DNA from: Aspidiotus rigidus
Lineage: Eukaryota > Arthropoda > Insecta > Hemiptera > Diaspididae
Length of the DNA: 64,000 nucleotides
Assembly (NCBI GenBank): GCA_035079385.1
Contig: JAVHKY010000043.1
Location: 248,001 to 312,000 of the forward strand
Direction: 5' to 3'
The first letter of the stretch is position 1. Each line of letters opens with the position of its first letter. The notes beneath the pieces are model-generated. The model was not told the origin of the DNA and did not search any database. It was given only the letters and a program-made list of their open reading frames with translations. The translations under genes were made by a program, and so were the position numbers. Positions 32,924-43,929 of the stretch are shown here, piece by piece.

Positions 32924-33634
32924 AAAGTTTTTTTTCAAAGTGTTCAAGTAATATGTTCGCGTTGTGAAGGACTTTGAAGAGGTTACTTGGTCGATGTATT
33001 GTCTACCTATAAAGAAACAGCCATCGACCAGTTTCACTCGTGAAGAGATTGTCTACCTGTAAAGAAACAGTTTTGATCGGGACCACTTTAAAAATCCTTA
33101 CATTTTTGTTCTCAAGAAATTGGCTACCTAGAAAGCATCAGGTCTTAAGACTTAGAAGAGTGATAAAAATCGCGATATTTTTCTCTTCGTACGCGTGAAT
33201 ATTCAGACAATTACGTTCGTTCCGAGATTATTTTGTTGACGTATCACTTTTCGCCACATAAGTAACTCGATTGCAAACAATCAACGAAAAATACGAGTGA
33301 CCGTATAAATGTTTTTTTTTTTCTCTCATAAAAACGACAGATAAAATAAAAATAAAAATAGGTTGCAGTCGAATCGAAGATACATAGCCTACTTAATAAT
33401 AATAATCAAAAAACAAAAAAAAAAACGCGCGTCGCGTCGGTTCTCGCTGTTCAGCTACAAGTCCATCGCTTTGCTGCAACAATCAAAGGTATACAAGAGT
33501 ACCTAATCACTACCTACGGTGTTTTATTTCCTTTCCTCTCCTATTTCACCTATCCTATCTTTAATATTCGATTTCCACCTCTCACTAGCGCTCAGTCAGC
33601 AATAAAGTCTATAATTTTTTCTCTCATTTTGTAA
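32924..33634 (+). other. Leader of the LTR-type element, with three 20-bp repeats
   Basis: Between the primer site and the first reading frame. TTGTCTACCTATAAAGAAAC recurs with small changes near 32,998, 33,050 and 33,119. A pyrimidine-rich stretch precedes the reading frame. No other feature seen. Confidence 0.5.
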
Positions 33635-34201
33635 CACGATATCGTGGCTCTTTCTCGCCCGCTGAAAACTACGCATAAAAAATATAAAGATGAGCCCGAG
33701 CCTTCTGTGTCGAACCTTGGAAATAAGTTGAGTAATCAGAATATCAGACTAGAAAATCCCGTCCGTCGGGAACGTATCGCGTTCGAATCAGATCAACCGG
33801 ATTGCCCACCTCCTCCACGTCAACAGAACAATGAAACGAGCGATTATGAGGAAAATTCGTCCAATGAACCAATTAACGAAGGAGATATACCTAATCATGA
33901 CGAGCGTCGCCGTCGAAAAAATTACAGTTTGTACCATCGCTCGCAGGGACCACGTTCAAGCCGTGGTATAGGTCGCAGCCCAACTTGCGTTATTACAATG
34001 GTCATCAAAGCGCCACGCGGAACCTATTTTCAAACACCCCGAAAACCGCGTAATTTCTATCGTGGATCCAGAAATCAGACCCGATATGCAGACGCCAATA
34101 ACATTCTGATCGCGAAAAGCGGAATGGATGAAGTTGATGGTCGACCCATGGAAAAAATGGATGTGGCACGTTATAATAAAACGTGTCAGAAAAACGCTTA
34201 A
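33635..34201 (+). pseudogene. Unrecognised basic, disordered protein frame (gag position)
   Basis: The frame stays open for 189 codons after a TAA but has no ATG near its start, so it is either spliced onto an upstream start or broken. The product is highly charged: PPPP, SSNEP and DERRRRKNYSLYHRSQGPRS (an Arg-rich stretch) suggest an RNA-binding gag-like protein, and its place right after an LTR leader fits gag. No matrix, capsid or zinc-knuckle motif is visible, so the assignment is positional only. Confidence 0.4.
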
Positions 34202-35095
34202 TACAAACAACGGTGCGTCAGGCGCTTGCGAGTACGAAACGTGATGAATACGACCATTAAATTTTCGTCGCGATTGAAATACACGTCATCCTTTGCAATT
34301 TCCGAGAAAAGAAGAAAAACCGAAAGCAAGAAGTTGAAACAGAAGACCGATCAAGAATTTCAACAAATGAGTGTGGTTGATTTTTTACCTCACGATCCAC
34401 ACGTAGAAATCTACATTATGCTCGGTTATGGTCGTACACTCATTCAAGTTAACAACAGAAGTGATGAAAATTTAAATGATATAAAAACTATACCGCGCCT
34501 GAATGCTTAAGTATATTAAGAAGGAACAAGAGAAATTACATCTGTAATATTTTCGGATTATCGTTGTCCTACAGTACTATGAACATAGGGAAAATCATTA
34601 CGTTCGAAATAACGGAAGATATATTTTACGTTCTCGTATTGGTTATATAGATGATATTCCAAGAAAAATTATCTTGGTACCTACCTATATGAATGTCATT
34701 TATCGCATCCAACATCAGATGTCAGCAAATTTCGACGAACAAAAGATTTTATTCATCAACATAAAATGTATCCCTATGGATCCTCATCATGTAAAATATC
34801 TGACCAATATAAATGAAAAACACAAAGAAAATTTACACCAGCTGGCATATTTTGGTCCACGTACACAAAACGAATACCTATCGTTTTTTCCTCGCAAGGA
34901 AACCTATAATTACGTTTGAAATTGCAGCGCGAAACAATGACATTGTCATACATTGTGAAATGCGAGATTCATTGAATAACTTACGGTCAGAGAAAATCAA
35001 ATGTATCATCGCAGAAATATGCACACTCGCTACCCAAATTAACTCCATGCAGCTATCGCCGTTCATTTTATTTCATCTTCCACACGGTTAGCAAT
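34202..35095 (+). pseudogene. Fragmented unrecognised reading frames of the LTR-type element
   Basis: Three + strand frames follow one another with frameshifts: 34,226-34,510 (SEKRRKTESKKLKQKTDQEF, then VVDFLPHDPHVEIYIMLGYG), 34,674-34,919 (INIKCIPMDPHHVKYLTNIN) and 34,813-35,091 (FEIAARNNDIVIHCEMRDSL). They look like consecutive pieces of one decayed protein. I do not recognise the family; no RT, protease or integrase motif is visible. Confidence 0.35.
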
Positions 35096-35255
35096 TTTTT
35101 ATATCAGCATACTACGTTATGATCGGCGATGAATTATCATTAACTTACAGCATGAAAAAGGAAAATGCAAGAAACCAGCTGAAGCTAACAACGCGCGCAT
35201 CAATGGAAAATAACATTTCCACATTCGTTCTCACGTAGGAAGCGAATATGCGTAC

Positions 35256-35570
35256 TGAGGTGTGGTTGGACCTGATCATATCCTAAGGGCTTTATATAAA
35301 ACACGACACGAATGGTATTAGGTTTTTATTATTGGAGAGAAACTGGACAAGCAGAATTTAGAATATCATAAGATAGTAATAGAGCAATATAACGGAATCG
35401 CTTAAGCATAAGGATACATGATGGGTTTTATGAAGGTGACTATTGTAAGGGGAAACTAGGAGCTAAACGGGGATAACCAATAATATTGTCTCAAATCTAA
35501 GGGGAGTAAATAGTGTCGTGTGCAAACTAAAATATGTAAAGGGTATATAGGCCTAGTCTTATACATAAGT
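35256..35570 (-). repeat. Inverted, truncated copy of the LTR-like segment
   Basis: Reverse complement of 32,591-32,899 with scattered differences. The sequence after its LTR 3' end lacks the primer-binding site, and its U3 side breaks off at 35,570. It therefore is not a normal 3' LTR of the same element, but either a second insertion in the opposite orientation or the product of an inversion. Confidence 0.7.
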
Positions 35571-35869
35571 ATACAATTTCGATGTGTTTTTCAAAAGTGA
35601 TGTATCTACGTCGTTCATTTGCTTGCGCCGTTTGCAGAGAATCTGTCATTGACGTTATACGGACTATTATGAACCATTTATATAAGATGAAACTATTTGA
35701 ATGCGTATTATTTTGTGGAAACATGCGCAAGCGCTTCTGATGAATTCAATTGAACTGACGTGTGTGAGATAAAAATTGCTTACGCAGCCGCGTAAGCAAC
35801 ACACGACTTTTCACCTGTATCTACAATCAAGTTTTTTGCTTAAACTTTAACTCTAGTACTCAAATTTAC

Positions 35870-37110
35870 TATATGAATCGTTTTCTCAATAAGATACACA
35901 CATCCTCACCATCTCTTACCTCTCTAATAGAGTCGCTTCCGTTTACGCTCCGATGATGGTTGTTTAACCAAAAACGTTTAGCGGCTGTTTCTCTTGTGGT
36001 TCAATATAATTTGCTACACCTTCGGGTGTACACTCTTCTTGGTAATATGAATAACCGTAAATTAGAAGAACGTATCGATTCATTCTTGATCATCTCCGAT
36101 TCTCAATTATCTTTTAATGTTGGTTGTTGTAGACTCACACACACACACCCATCTCATCACTTATATCCTTCTTTCATGCTCTCATTGCGATTCTGATAGC
36201 TCCCTCATTCAACATATCTTTTCCTGTCCCAAATTAGTTTCACTCCCGAACTCCTGACTTATCTCTCACAATCACATAGAAGCACTATCAGATGACTCTC
36301 TATTTGTTGTCAACATCTTTCAATTCTTCCAACAACTAAATTTATTTTTCCACATCTTCACTTTTCAAAACCACTGAGCTCCCACTCTCTTAGTAACTCG
36401 TCAATTTAAAACAAATCTAAATGTAAATAAAAAAAATGAAATAATTTTTACCTCTGCCTCCTGGTAATCATTTCGCTTAAATCCTTTCTTCATAACTCCA
36501 ACTTATTCTATAAATCGTTCTCTCAATGAGGCTTACATATATCCTCACCATCTCTCACCCCTCTACTCATAATTCATTCTTGATCATCTCCAATTCCCGA
36601 GCATCATTCTATGTTATTTCCAGCTGCTCTTCTCTTCATCCAATCATAATTTATATTCACCCTCTCATCGCAATCTATGAGAGAATCATTTTCAAACCTG
36701 CGTCGTCCTTGCACGTACTTATAAAAAGCTTTTTCCTTGAAAAATGTTATCTTTAAGAGAATTAAAAGCGCACACTTATGGATGAAAACTCAAAAGAGTT
36801 ATGCAATAGCACCCCATTTTGCAAGCATGGGAGCAAGAATATCGCGTCATTATACGCCCCACTTTAAACCGGAGTATTTCAAAAGAATTTGATGTTGGAA
36901 TTAAAGTGTTATTGAAAACTAAGTTGTGTACCTCACGTATAGTCTCATGTTGTTGCCACAGAGTGTGAATAAGGGTTAGCCACAGAATTAATCACCCTAG
37001 ACTCACACACATACACTTCTTATCTCTCATCTTATGCTTCTCTCATGCTCTCATTCCCTCTCCCACATCTGAACTAACAACACCAAGCTTATGACAGGCT
37101 CTTATTAGCT
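35870..37110. repeat. CT-rich diverged direct duplications
   Basis: AATCGTT-TCTCAATAAG, TCCTCACCATCTCT and TTCATTCTTGATCATCTCC recur at 35,877-36,115 and 36,512-36,600. GACTCACACACA and TTCATGCTCTCATT recur at 36,131-36,187 and 36,998-37,060. TGCTTACGCAGCCGCGTAAG at 35,779 is a small palindrome. Short frames here have no known relatives. Confidence 0.55.
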
Positions 37111-37389
37111 CATTAATTGAAAAAAAAATTAAAAGAAAAGAAATAAAATGAAACATGAAAGATTATACGTACGCAAAAGATTGCTCACCAATACTATAGC
37201 ATATCCTTACATAACATTCATTCATGAGAAACTCAACACATCTTTAAAATTCATTCATAAAGAGCGTACCCTTACGTGTGTGAACAGGTAACCCAAAAAA
37301 TGAATAAAACTACTATGCTACAACTACACTGACAATCTACGTAATCAAAGGTTACCCTTCGCTTTTGATGACGAAAGCGACTACCTGAA

Positions 37390-37560
37390 GTTTAGTACTA
37401 CAAAATATTAGTAGCTCGAATATTTGCAAATTTCCTCATATTAGTTCACGCTTCAATTTGAGATTTCTCACGAACCAGACATCGTATCAACACCAAAAGT
37501 TCACAATTACATTTTTAGACATGTAAATTACAATATATCAACATTTGAAAAAAATTGAAC
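37390..37560 (+). repeat. Repeat shared with 63,612-63,760
   Basis: TTAGTTCACGCTTCAATTTG followed by AG-TTT-TCAC-AACCA and TATCA-CACCAA is found in both places in the same orientation. It abuts the dispersed repeat at 37.54 kb. Confidence 0.65.
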
Positions 37561-37746
37561 AAACCATATCAGAGTTATAGGAGTGGGGAATTTTTTTTAA
37601 AATTGGGTATATCTGGAGAACTACTGATCCGATCGTCAAAAAAAATGCAGGTGCACAACTTCAGATATAACACTACAACTTGACTAAGTTTCAAGAAAAT
37701 CCATCCAGTAGTCTCGGAGGAGAAGTCCGGACAAATTTTGATCCAT

Positions 37747-37782
<36 letters not shown>

Positions 37783-37920
37783 AAACCTGAAATTTTTTAA
37801 ATGACGTAGCGATGATCTATGACCTCTAAAACGTCGAGAAAGTTCATTTCCCCCCCTTTCTGCCACAACTGTGACGGGTGTAATACTCGCTTTTCTACAA
37901 AAAGTCGGTAAAAGAAAAAG
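37540..37920 (-). repeat. Dispersed repeat copy, minus orientation
   Basis: The complement matches 6,600-6,740 plus 7,345-7,520: AAATCCATCCAGTAGT, GGAGGAGAAGTCCGGACAAA and CTAAAACGTCGAGAAAGTTC. A (TA)n tract (37,752-37,779) lies inside it. Confidence 0.7.
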
Positions 37921-38882
37921 TTTCTATTGAGACAGGTATTTTTGACTAGGAATACCTATCGTCTGATGCGTTTTAGTGTTGGGGAAAAACCGGTATTTTT
38001 GATTAACCGGTTGAGCATTATTTGCAGTTTGTAGTATCATCCTTATATAGTGACAGAAAAGACAAATGGGCTATGCTAGAGAATACTTACTACTATCTAA
38101 GCTACAATTATTGAAGTTAGCGCAGTTTGTGTTTCAACTAGTTTCAATATCTGAGTTTGTTGGTAGTTCTCATATTTGATGGAAAGCAAATAGAAGAAAA
38201 TGTATAGGTATGATAAAACTTCTGTGTAGGTGAATACCGGTACCTACGGTAATCATCAAAATTATATTATTTGGTTGCAGTGTATTATCTAGTTTCTAAT
38301 CTGGGTTTGCCTCTCTGAGTTATGAACCAAATTAGGGAATTACATCGCAAAATTAGCCAACTATCTTCACGATCAAAGGATAGAAGAGAGATAAGATCTG
38401 AGTTTTTGATATTACAGGATATGTTTTCAAGTACAAGTAATTATTATTTTCATAATTATTCAACTATTGAGACTGAGATTTGAGAATTAAGGCATTTAAT
38501 CATTTATTGTGGGACGTTCATTTTTTTCATGTGAGAGTTTGTAATGGGCCTACTAATTGTAAACTATAATCGATTTTTCTGTGGAGAAAACATTAGCCGA
38601 CCCTCTTATCACCTTGTGCAACGCACAGGGTGCTCGTATTTCTTTCTTTCTTTGTGTCAGTCAAAACGCTGACGTCACGGTTGAGCGAGCCGTATGCTGT
38701 GTAATCTTGTCTCGTCGGCTCTTTGTGTGCTATTATTGCAGTTTGCTTTTTGATTGTTTTCATTTGTCAACTGATGAATAGAACTTGTTTTTTTTTTTTC
38801 TTTTCTTTTCTTTAGATCTAACAAACTTTAAAACACGGGAGACCTGAAGGACAAATATAAATTAGATGGTAAATATATATCC

Positions 38883-39085
38883 TCTACATGACTCCCTCAA
38901 CCACATTCATAGGTTGGAGCCCACCTGACCCCACCCCTTCAGGGGGAACTAGCAATTGTAGCTCTAAATATTGACCAATTTCGATCAAACTTACTTGTTA
39001 TATATTCTCTATATTATGGTTTCCCCAACAACATTCATAGTGTAGAGCCGCCTGCCCCCACCCTAACAGGAGAAGCGAGCAATCG
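38883..39085. repeat. Two-unit tandem duplication, period about 120 bp
   Basis: CAACCACATTCATAGGTTGG with ACCTGACCCCACCC is followed by a diverged copy CAACAACATTCATAGTGTAG with CCTGCCCCCACCC. Non-coding. Confidence 0.65.
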
Positions 39086-39171
39086 CAGCCCTTTCCTACA
39101 CCACGCTCTCGGGGTGCTTGTTTGCGGGTACTCTCGTTAAAGATAAGGAAAAGTGTCTGTGCCACGTTGCA

Positions 39172-39333
39172 CAAAAGAAAGGAGCGAGAAGGTAAAAACT
39201 TGGATAGGTGAAAAACTTCACTTTACGCCGACCGTGGCTTCAGAAAATGAACCAGTATGATTCAAAACCACGGTCAGCGTAAAATAAAGTTTTTTATCTG
39301 TCCAAGTTTTTACCTTCTCACTCCTTTCTTTTG
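39172..39333. repeat. Foldback MITE, 162 bp
   Basis: Left arm CAAAAGAAAGGAGCGAGAAG, then GTAAAAACTTGGATAGGTGA; right arm is the complement of CAAAAGAAAGGAGTGAGAAG. About 68 bp per arm, including CCACGGTC/GACCGTGG. TACTCTCGTTAAA at 39,129 and TACTCTCATTAAA at 39,334 lie outside, possibly a duplicated target displaced by about 30 bp. Confidence 0.8.
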
Positions 39334-40297
39334 TACTCTCATTAAAATCCGCCCTCTTGTAATCCAATGATAATGATTTAAAAATGGAAAATCGTGGTAG
39401 CGGACAAAGTGCGGTATCGTAACACCTTGCCGTGAGCAGACCGAACCGTCTATGTTAGGAAAGTTAATGGATGTTAGGAGGCTGATTGTAGCGTTGACAG
39501 ATTTAGTCTACCAACCTATAAGTAGAGACGGCCATGACTCAGCCCAAGACGTACGAGTATACTAAACTGCAGTTATTACGTTGAACCAACCACTACATTT
39601 CAGACGACCAGTATATCACAAAGTGGACAACAATGTCAATGAGTCCGTCAAGTAATTACATACAAATACAACAAACAGAGACCCTTTATGTTATCAAGTT
39701 TACTGTATATGAAATGTGATCGTTATTTTTTGCTCGAAGATTTTTTTTTTTTTCATCTTACTACGTCTGCGGTCTCACTTATTCATCACACTTGTGTATG
39801 CGTAAGACTCAAGAGGTTCGCCATCCAAACTTGTTTCTACGCCGCTTCATAGTAACTCAGATTCTTAGGTCTTAGACAGTACAAAAGAAAGAGCAAGCAT
39901 CGGCTATGATAAGCGACGCACTGTGTACTTTGTGTTTCGCTCCCCCGCGAATTCACTCGCATTGCGTTAACAAGGTCCACTGCCCCTTATTTTTCCCCGC
40001 TGTCCATTGCACAGCCAATGACAAGGTTCAGTGTCTTTTATTTTCTTATCGTGTCCTCTGCTTAATGATTCATTAGTATGCTCTGTCTATCTCTTGTATG
40101 GTGTAAGCTTTGCTTAGAGGTGATACAAAATCACATATTTACGCAGTAACTAAACTGCTGAATTGATGCATTCTTACATACCTACGTACTAGCCCATAAT
40201 TCTGCTTAGCACCTGTTCAAACTCTAATTTTTGACCTACAAAATATAAACGACGCCGTGATTTATAATTTTTTGTTTATCTTCTCAATGACCAACAG

Positions 40298-40496
40298 CAG
40301 TAAATGGGGACCTCCAGCTAAACCATTTTGCCCGACCTCGTTAGCAGAGACTTCATTTCATACTCGAGCAAATCAGAACGGAAGCGAAGTCGATCAAGAT
40401 ACTATTAGAAAACTCAAATTAGGTACAAAATCTACTTTGTGGTCCAAACCATCTGAGAGGAGAAGCGACCACACTGATTATTCTATTGCTGTATAA
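40298..40496 (+). CDS. Dscam: Dscam last coding exon, C-terminus YSIAV
   Basis: Acceptor ATGACCAACAG at 40297; C plus the AG left at 22,222 gives Ser. It reads SKWGPPAKPFCPTSLAETSF, then LWSKPSERRSDHTDYSIAV and a TAA at 40,494-40,496. The exact phase match across the 18-kb intron is the main evidence for joining. The end -I-A-V is a plausible class II PDZ ligand (hydrophobic-x-hydrophobic), so the receptor could dock a PDZ scaffold. The in-frame ATG upstream at 40,257 is intronic. Confidence 0.8.
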
Positions 40497-41525
40497 AGAA
40501 CAGGCCCATGGACCGTTAGGTACCGTATACCAAATATAAAATAATAAGTATCATCGTTACCATTAAGCTAAATATTACTTTTTGTTATTGTTTTTTTTTT
40601 TTTTCCTCTGTTATCCTCACCTAATATTATACAATACAAGTCATACGTATAGTAAATTTATGCTTACTCTAATAGGGCAAACCTAGTGATGTTGAAGTCT
40701 ACCTACATACCTTCAAAGTTTATTTTTCCAAAGACAACAAAACAAGATATCTTTTTTGGTTAAATAAATAGATTTTGTGATGATTGCCTTTGTTAGCTTT
40801 TCAATGTAGAAGGCCTAATAATACAGTTTACATATCTTCTCATTGATAATAATTATTTGTACTGACATAGCATTCACAATAAATTTACTTTTTATCTTGA
40901 AATGCATTTCAGATAGGTATTTCATCTAAGGTATAGTTCCTACAGAATATTTGAATGTAGACTATACTTTGTATTATGCAATATTTGTGACTTCAAAAAT
41001 GAATTAAACTATTTTTACTTCAATGAATATAGACTGTAGAATTGCGAACTTATCAAATCAATTTTTGACTTACTCATTATTTAAGTTTATAAATTTACTT
41101 GTAACTACTTGTCATCAATTGAACTAATGGTAAATCTAGTGTTCAATATAATATTTTTTTTTTCACTCTTTTTTACTTGGTATCGTCTATCTAAATTAAG
41201 TCTCATTACATTTCTGGAAAATGATAATAATTAATTTTTATCTTCATCACTTAATACCTATCTGTTATTATTAGTAGTATTATTTTTATTTTTATGACTT
41301 ATCATTATTTTGGTTAACGATCCTATCAAATTTTGAAAACAACATCTCGACCAATGACTGTAGAAAGCTGCAACGGTAAAGTCTGCAAAGTTTATAGACT
41401 TTAATTTTTAAGAACAAATTTTTAATAATTTTTGTACAGTACTGTTTCATGTTGCAGATAACACAAATTTTGAAATTTGTGATATCAATATTTTACCTGA
41501 ATAAAGTCTATTTTTTTTTAAGAAA
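40497..41525 (+). other. Dscam: Dscam 3' UTR (inferred)
   Basis: AT-rich sequence after the stop with AATAAA at 40,878-40,883 and 41,500-41,505, the latter followed by a T-rich stretch suited to cleavage. No other gene signal. The true end could be at either site. Confidence 0.6.
41500..41505 (+). terminator. Poly(A) signal AATAAA
   Basis: Canonical hexamer about 1 kb after the Dscam stop, followed by TCTATTTTTTTTT. An alternative hexamer is at 40,878. Confidence 0.55.
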
Positions 41526-41544
41526 AAGTGATCATTAATAAGTC

Positions 41545-41584
41545 CACGAAAGACACAATACTTACGTGCGGGGGTGTCTTTCGT
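41545..41584. other. 11-bp perfect hairpin downstream of the Dscam poly(A) signal
   Basis: ACGAAAGACAC and GTGTCTTTCGT are exact complements separated by 18 bases containing a GCGGGGG run. Function unknown. Confidence 0.6.
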
Positions 41585-41727
41585 CGTGTTCCTTGGTCAG
41601 GTAGTTCTGTTGAGGTCTGATGCAAGCTGTGCTTGCTCCCTCTAATATACACTCAGTGAGTGTTCGTCGTCGTTGCGGGTAGTGACGTACTAGTTCTCGT
41701 CGTTGGTAATTGGAAAAATTCGTGGAA

Positions 41728-41817
41728 GATTTGATCGCCCTCGTAGCTCAGCGGTTAGAGCAGTCGCCCGGCAAGCGAAAGGTCTCGGATTCGGATCCCG
41801 ACGAGGTGATCAAATTT
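41728..41817 (+). tRNA. tRNA-like sequence (pseudogene or SINE head) with extended acceptor stem
   Basis: 41,737-41,808 folds as a cloverleaf. It has an A box TAGCTCAGCGG, a D stem GCTC/GAGC, an anticodon stem TCGC/GCGA with loop CCGGCAA, a T arm TCGG-ATTCGGAT-CCGA, and an acceptor CCTCG/CGAGG. The usual U33 is C, the T loop lacks A58, and the outer acceptor pairs are off, so it is unlikely to be a working tRNA; formally the anticodon would be GGC. The helix continues outside with GATTTGATC pairing to GATCAAAT across one bulge. Most likely tRNA-derived. Confidence 0.55.
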
Positions 41818-42095
41818 TTCGCTTGAGTTTTTCATTTACCAACAACCCCCCTCCTTTATTAATAAGTCCGTTCCGCTCTCAAGAAAAGATTATGTACCTG
41901 CGCAATAAATATTGTCGATTTTAAATTTATACACGCTATTATACCTACTCAATTTACAGAAGTGAAGGGCTGTATTGGTAGGTAACTCATTTAGCTACAA
42001 ATATAGATTTCTAGTAGAATAATGATAGATTCAGAACATTGAGGAACTGTGATAGAGATTTTGTGAGAAAACGACTCCGAAGAATGAAAGTCTAT

Positions 42096-42252
42096 CTCGT
42101 GTAACGTCACGCGACAGCGAATGTAACCGATGGGTACCGACGACACTCGTCAGTTCCGCGACATTACGTGAAACGTGTTTGTACATACCTTATAACCTAA
42201 ACGTCGTCTCCGTGTTATCAGTCCAGCATACCTATCCTACTATAGTGCCTTA
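42096..42252. repeat. Half copy of the 233-bp MITE
   Basis: Matches 15,122-15,280 almost base for base, ending TATAGTGCCTTA. The left arm is missing, so it is a truncated relative. Confidence 0.85.
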
Positions 42253-42373
42253 ATGTGGCGAACATTGTTGTTGGCGCATTTGTGCGCCGAACGTTATTAC
42301 TTATTACAAATACCTAAGCTACAAAAGTACTCACAAATGGAAGACACATTATGATGTCATATGAACAGAAAAA

Positions 42374-42498
42374 TAACGTACGTCACACAAGAATGAGGTA
42401 AGTGATGAACTTGCGCTGCATAGCTGCCCTCGCCGCGGCTCAGATCGCCAAAGCGCTGGTTTATAGAAATCGCTTACTTCGTTCTCTTGTAGCGTAAT
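42374..42498. repeat. Foldback element, about 125 bp
   Basis: CACAAGAATGAGGTAAGTGA at the left pairs with TCGCTTACTTCGTTCTCTTG at the right. The centre is GC-rich (GCCCTCGCCGCGGC). Confidence 0.65.
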
Positions 42499-43136
42499 AT
42501 ATTTCGACCAAAGCTTTGAGCTCTACTTTGGTAAAAATGTTCGAAGTGAGGACAGGTGTAAAGTTTTTAAATTTTAGTCGAATACGGATGAATCTCTCCG
42601 CAGGATTCTATACAACTATCGTATCGTCTACTTTTTGACTTCGCACTGCGTACAGACGTAACAGTTATCTCTGTGAATTCCATTTTTCGCGTTTTCATCG
42701 GCGTATTTTTCACAAGTTGGACTTGTTGGTTGCTTTGATTGCATGCAGATGAGACCAAATACTGTTCCGTACTTATTGAATAGAATGAATCAAGAGGAAC
42801 ATCCGTCATGATTAACAAACAAATTGACGCCGAGACTGTTTAGCATCTGATAATTTTTCACCTTACTACGAGTGAAAATTGGCTTCATTGGATCAGTTTT
42901 GGGATACTGCCAATAAATAGCAACCCAAACATCTGTAAAATTTTTCATTTTGTTGGTAGGTGAAATATAGGTTAAACTTGTTCAAGATATTAATTGCCAC
43001 TCCGGGAGGTGTCCATTTTACCGAAAGTTTTTTCACAGAAAAAATTTCATCGACTGTACTTCACCGCCGGAAAAAATTCACCGATGATTTTTTCACCGAG
43101 CACATGAAAAATTAAAAAATAAAAAATGGAAAAATA

Positions 43137-43850
43137 AAAAACACTCACGCAGTCGCGTGATCGAGTAGTACACGACTTTTCTTCTCACAATGCAAAAATC
43201 ATTGAGAGAGTCACTCCCTCTCTTTAAATTAAATACCAATGACCTGTCGATCAAGCCAAATATTTGTAGAATGAACAGTAAAACTCAGTTTATAAATTAT
43301 AAATTCTATCACCATGACATCACATCAACTGATAACAGCGTAAAAATACCTATACTCCAATAAGGAAACCTGAATTTTGTTTTAATTTAGGCTAGGAGTC
43401 ATTAAAAACCTGGGAAACATCTCCAGAAAAAACACTCCCCCTCCCCCTGCCCAAACTGCTACGAGGCTATAACAGTTGTTCTTGCGATCTTTGCAAATTG
43501 ATATTTCGATTACTCCCAATATGATTAACCGTAACCCACAGAATCGAATTAACTTAATTGGAAACGCGCTGAGGAATTTCTATAAATTAATCGTCGAAAA
43601 AATTGCTGGTGCCCATCTTCAGATTGAGACTATAACTTATCTAAGTCTCGAAAAAATCCATCCAGTAGTTTTGGAGGAGATCCTCGGACAAAAAAAATTC
43701 TTTAAACGTAAATGTAGGCCTATACAAAGAAACCTGATTTTTTTCATACTGAAAGTAATACAGGGCCTCCAAAGCATCGAGAAAGTTGACTGCTTCTTCT
43801 TCCTGTCAATTTTTCTACAGATGTAATACCGCACTTTAAACATTTTGTAG
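43137..43850 (-). repeat. Dispersed repeat, inverted partner of 8335-9045
   Basis: The complement runs collinear with 8335-9045 for 0.7 kb. The + strand frame 43,476-43,826 here corresponds to the minus-strand frame 8484-8714, keeping MFLRSLQIDISITPNMINRN. The end abuts a transposase fragment, which it probably interrupted. Confidence 0.75.
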
Positions 43851-43929
43851 ACTTAGACGTGATAAAATTTTCAATAATGTCTAATTTATCGTTAATTGAA
43901 AGAGCTTTCCTCTTAATACCACTACTCAT
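43850..43929 (-). pseudogene. Tigger/pogo-type transposase N-terminal stub
   Basis: On the minus strand an ATG at 43,929 begins MSSGIKRKALSINDKLDIIE, which is the CENP-B-like helix-turn-helix start (KRK-L---+KL-II) of pogo/Tigger transposases. The frame then runs into the dispersed repeat. The fragment is about 27 codons; the rest of the transposase is absent. Confidence 0.6.

Larger units (their letters stand above)
22223..40297 (+). other. 18-kb last intron, a transposon graveyard
   Basis: Contains a direct repeat pair (23,117-26,450 and 27,511-30,237), Penelope-like GIY-YIG fragments (26,632-27,052 and 31,250-31,620), a motif array (25.4-31.1 kb), an LTR-type segment (32,591-35,570), CT-rich duplications (35.9-37.1 kb), a dispersed repeat (37,540-37,920) and a hairpin MITE (39,172-39,333). 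At 22,230-23,110, 31,640-32,580, 37,930-38,870 and 39,340-40,290 I recognise nothing. Phases of the flanking exons fit directly, so no missed exon is needed, though an alternative one cannot be excluded. Confidence 0.65.
41830..43137. other. Intergenic stretch with a half MITE and a foldback
   Basis: Apart from the elements at 42,096-42,252 and 42,374-42,498, this interval is AT-rich with no recognised gene. The minus-strand frame 42,567-42,818 has no family resemblance. Near 43,020-43,110 TTCACCG words recur loosely. Confidence 0.5.

Noticed and set aside
32591..35570. DNA transposon with 310-bp terminal inverted repeats
   Set aside because: The left repeat has a poly(A) signal and is followed by a primer-binding-site-like sequence, and the right copy is truncated, so LTR origin is preferred though not proven.
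41703..41924. 73-codon frame over the tRNA-like sequence
   Set aside because: Reads SSAVRAV, the usual false protein from a tRNA on the + strand.
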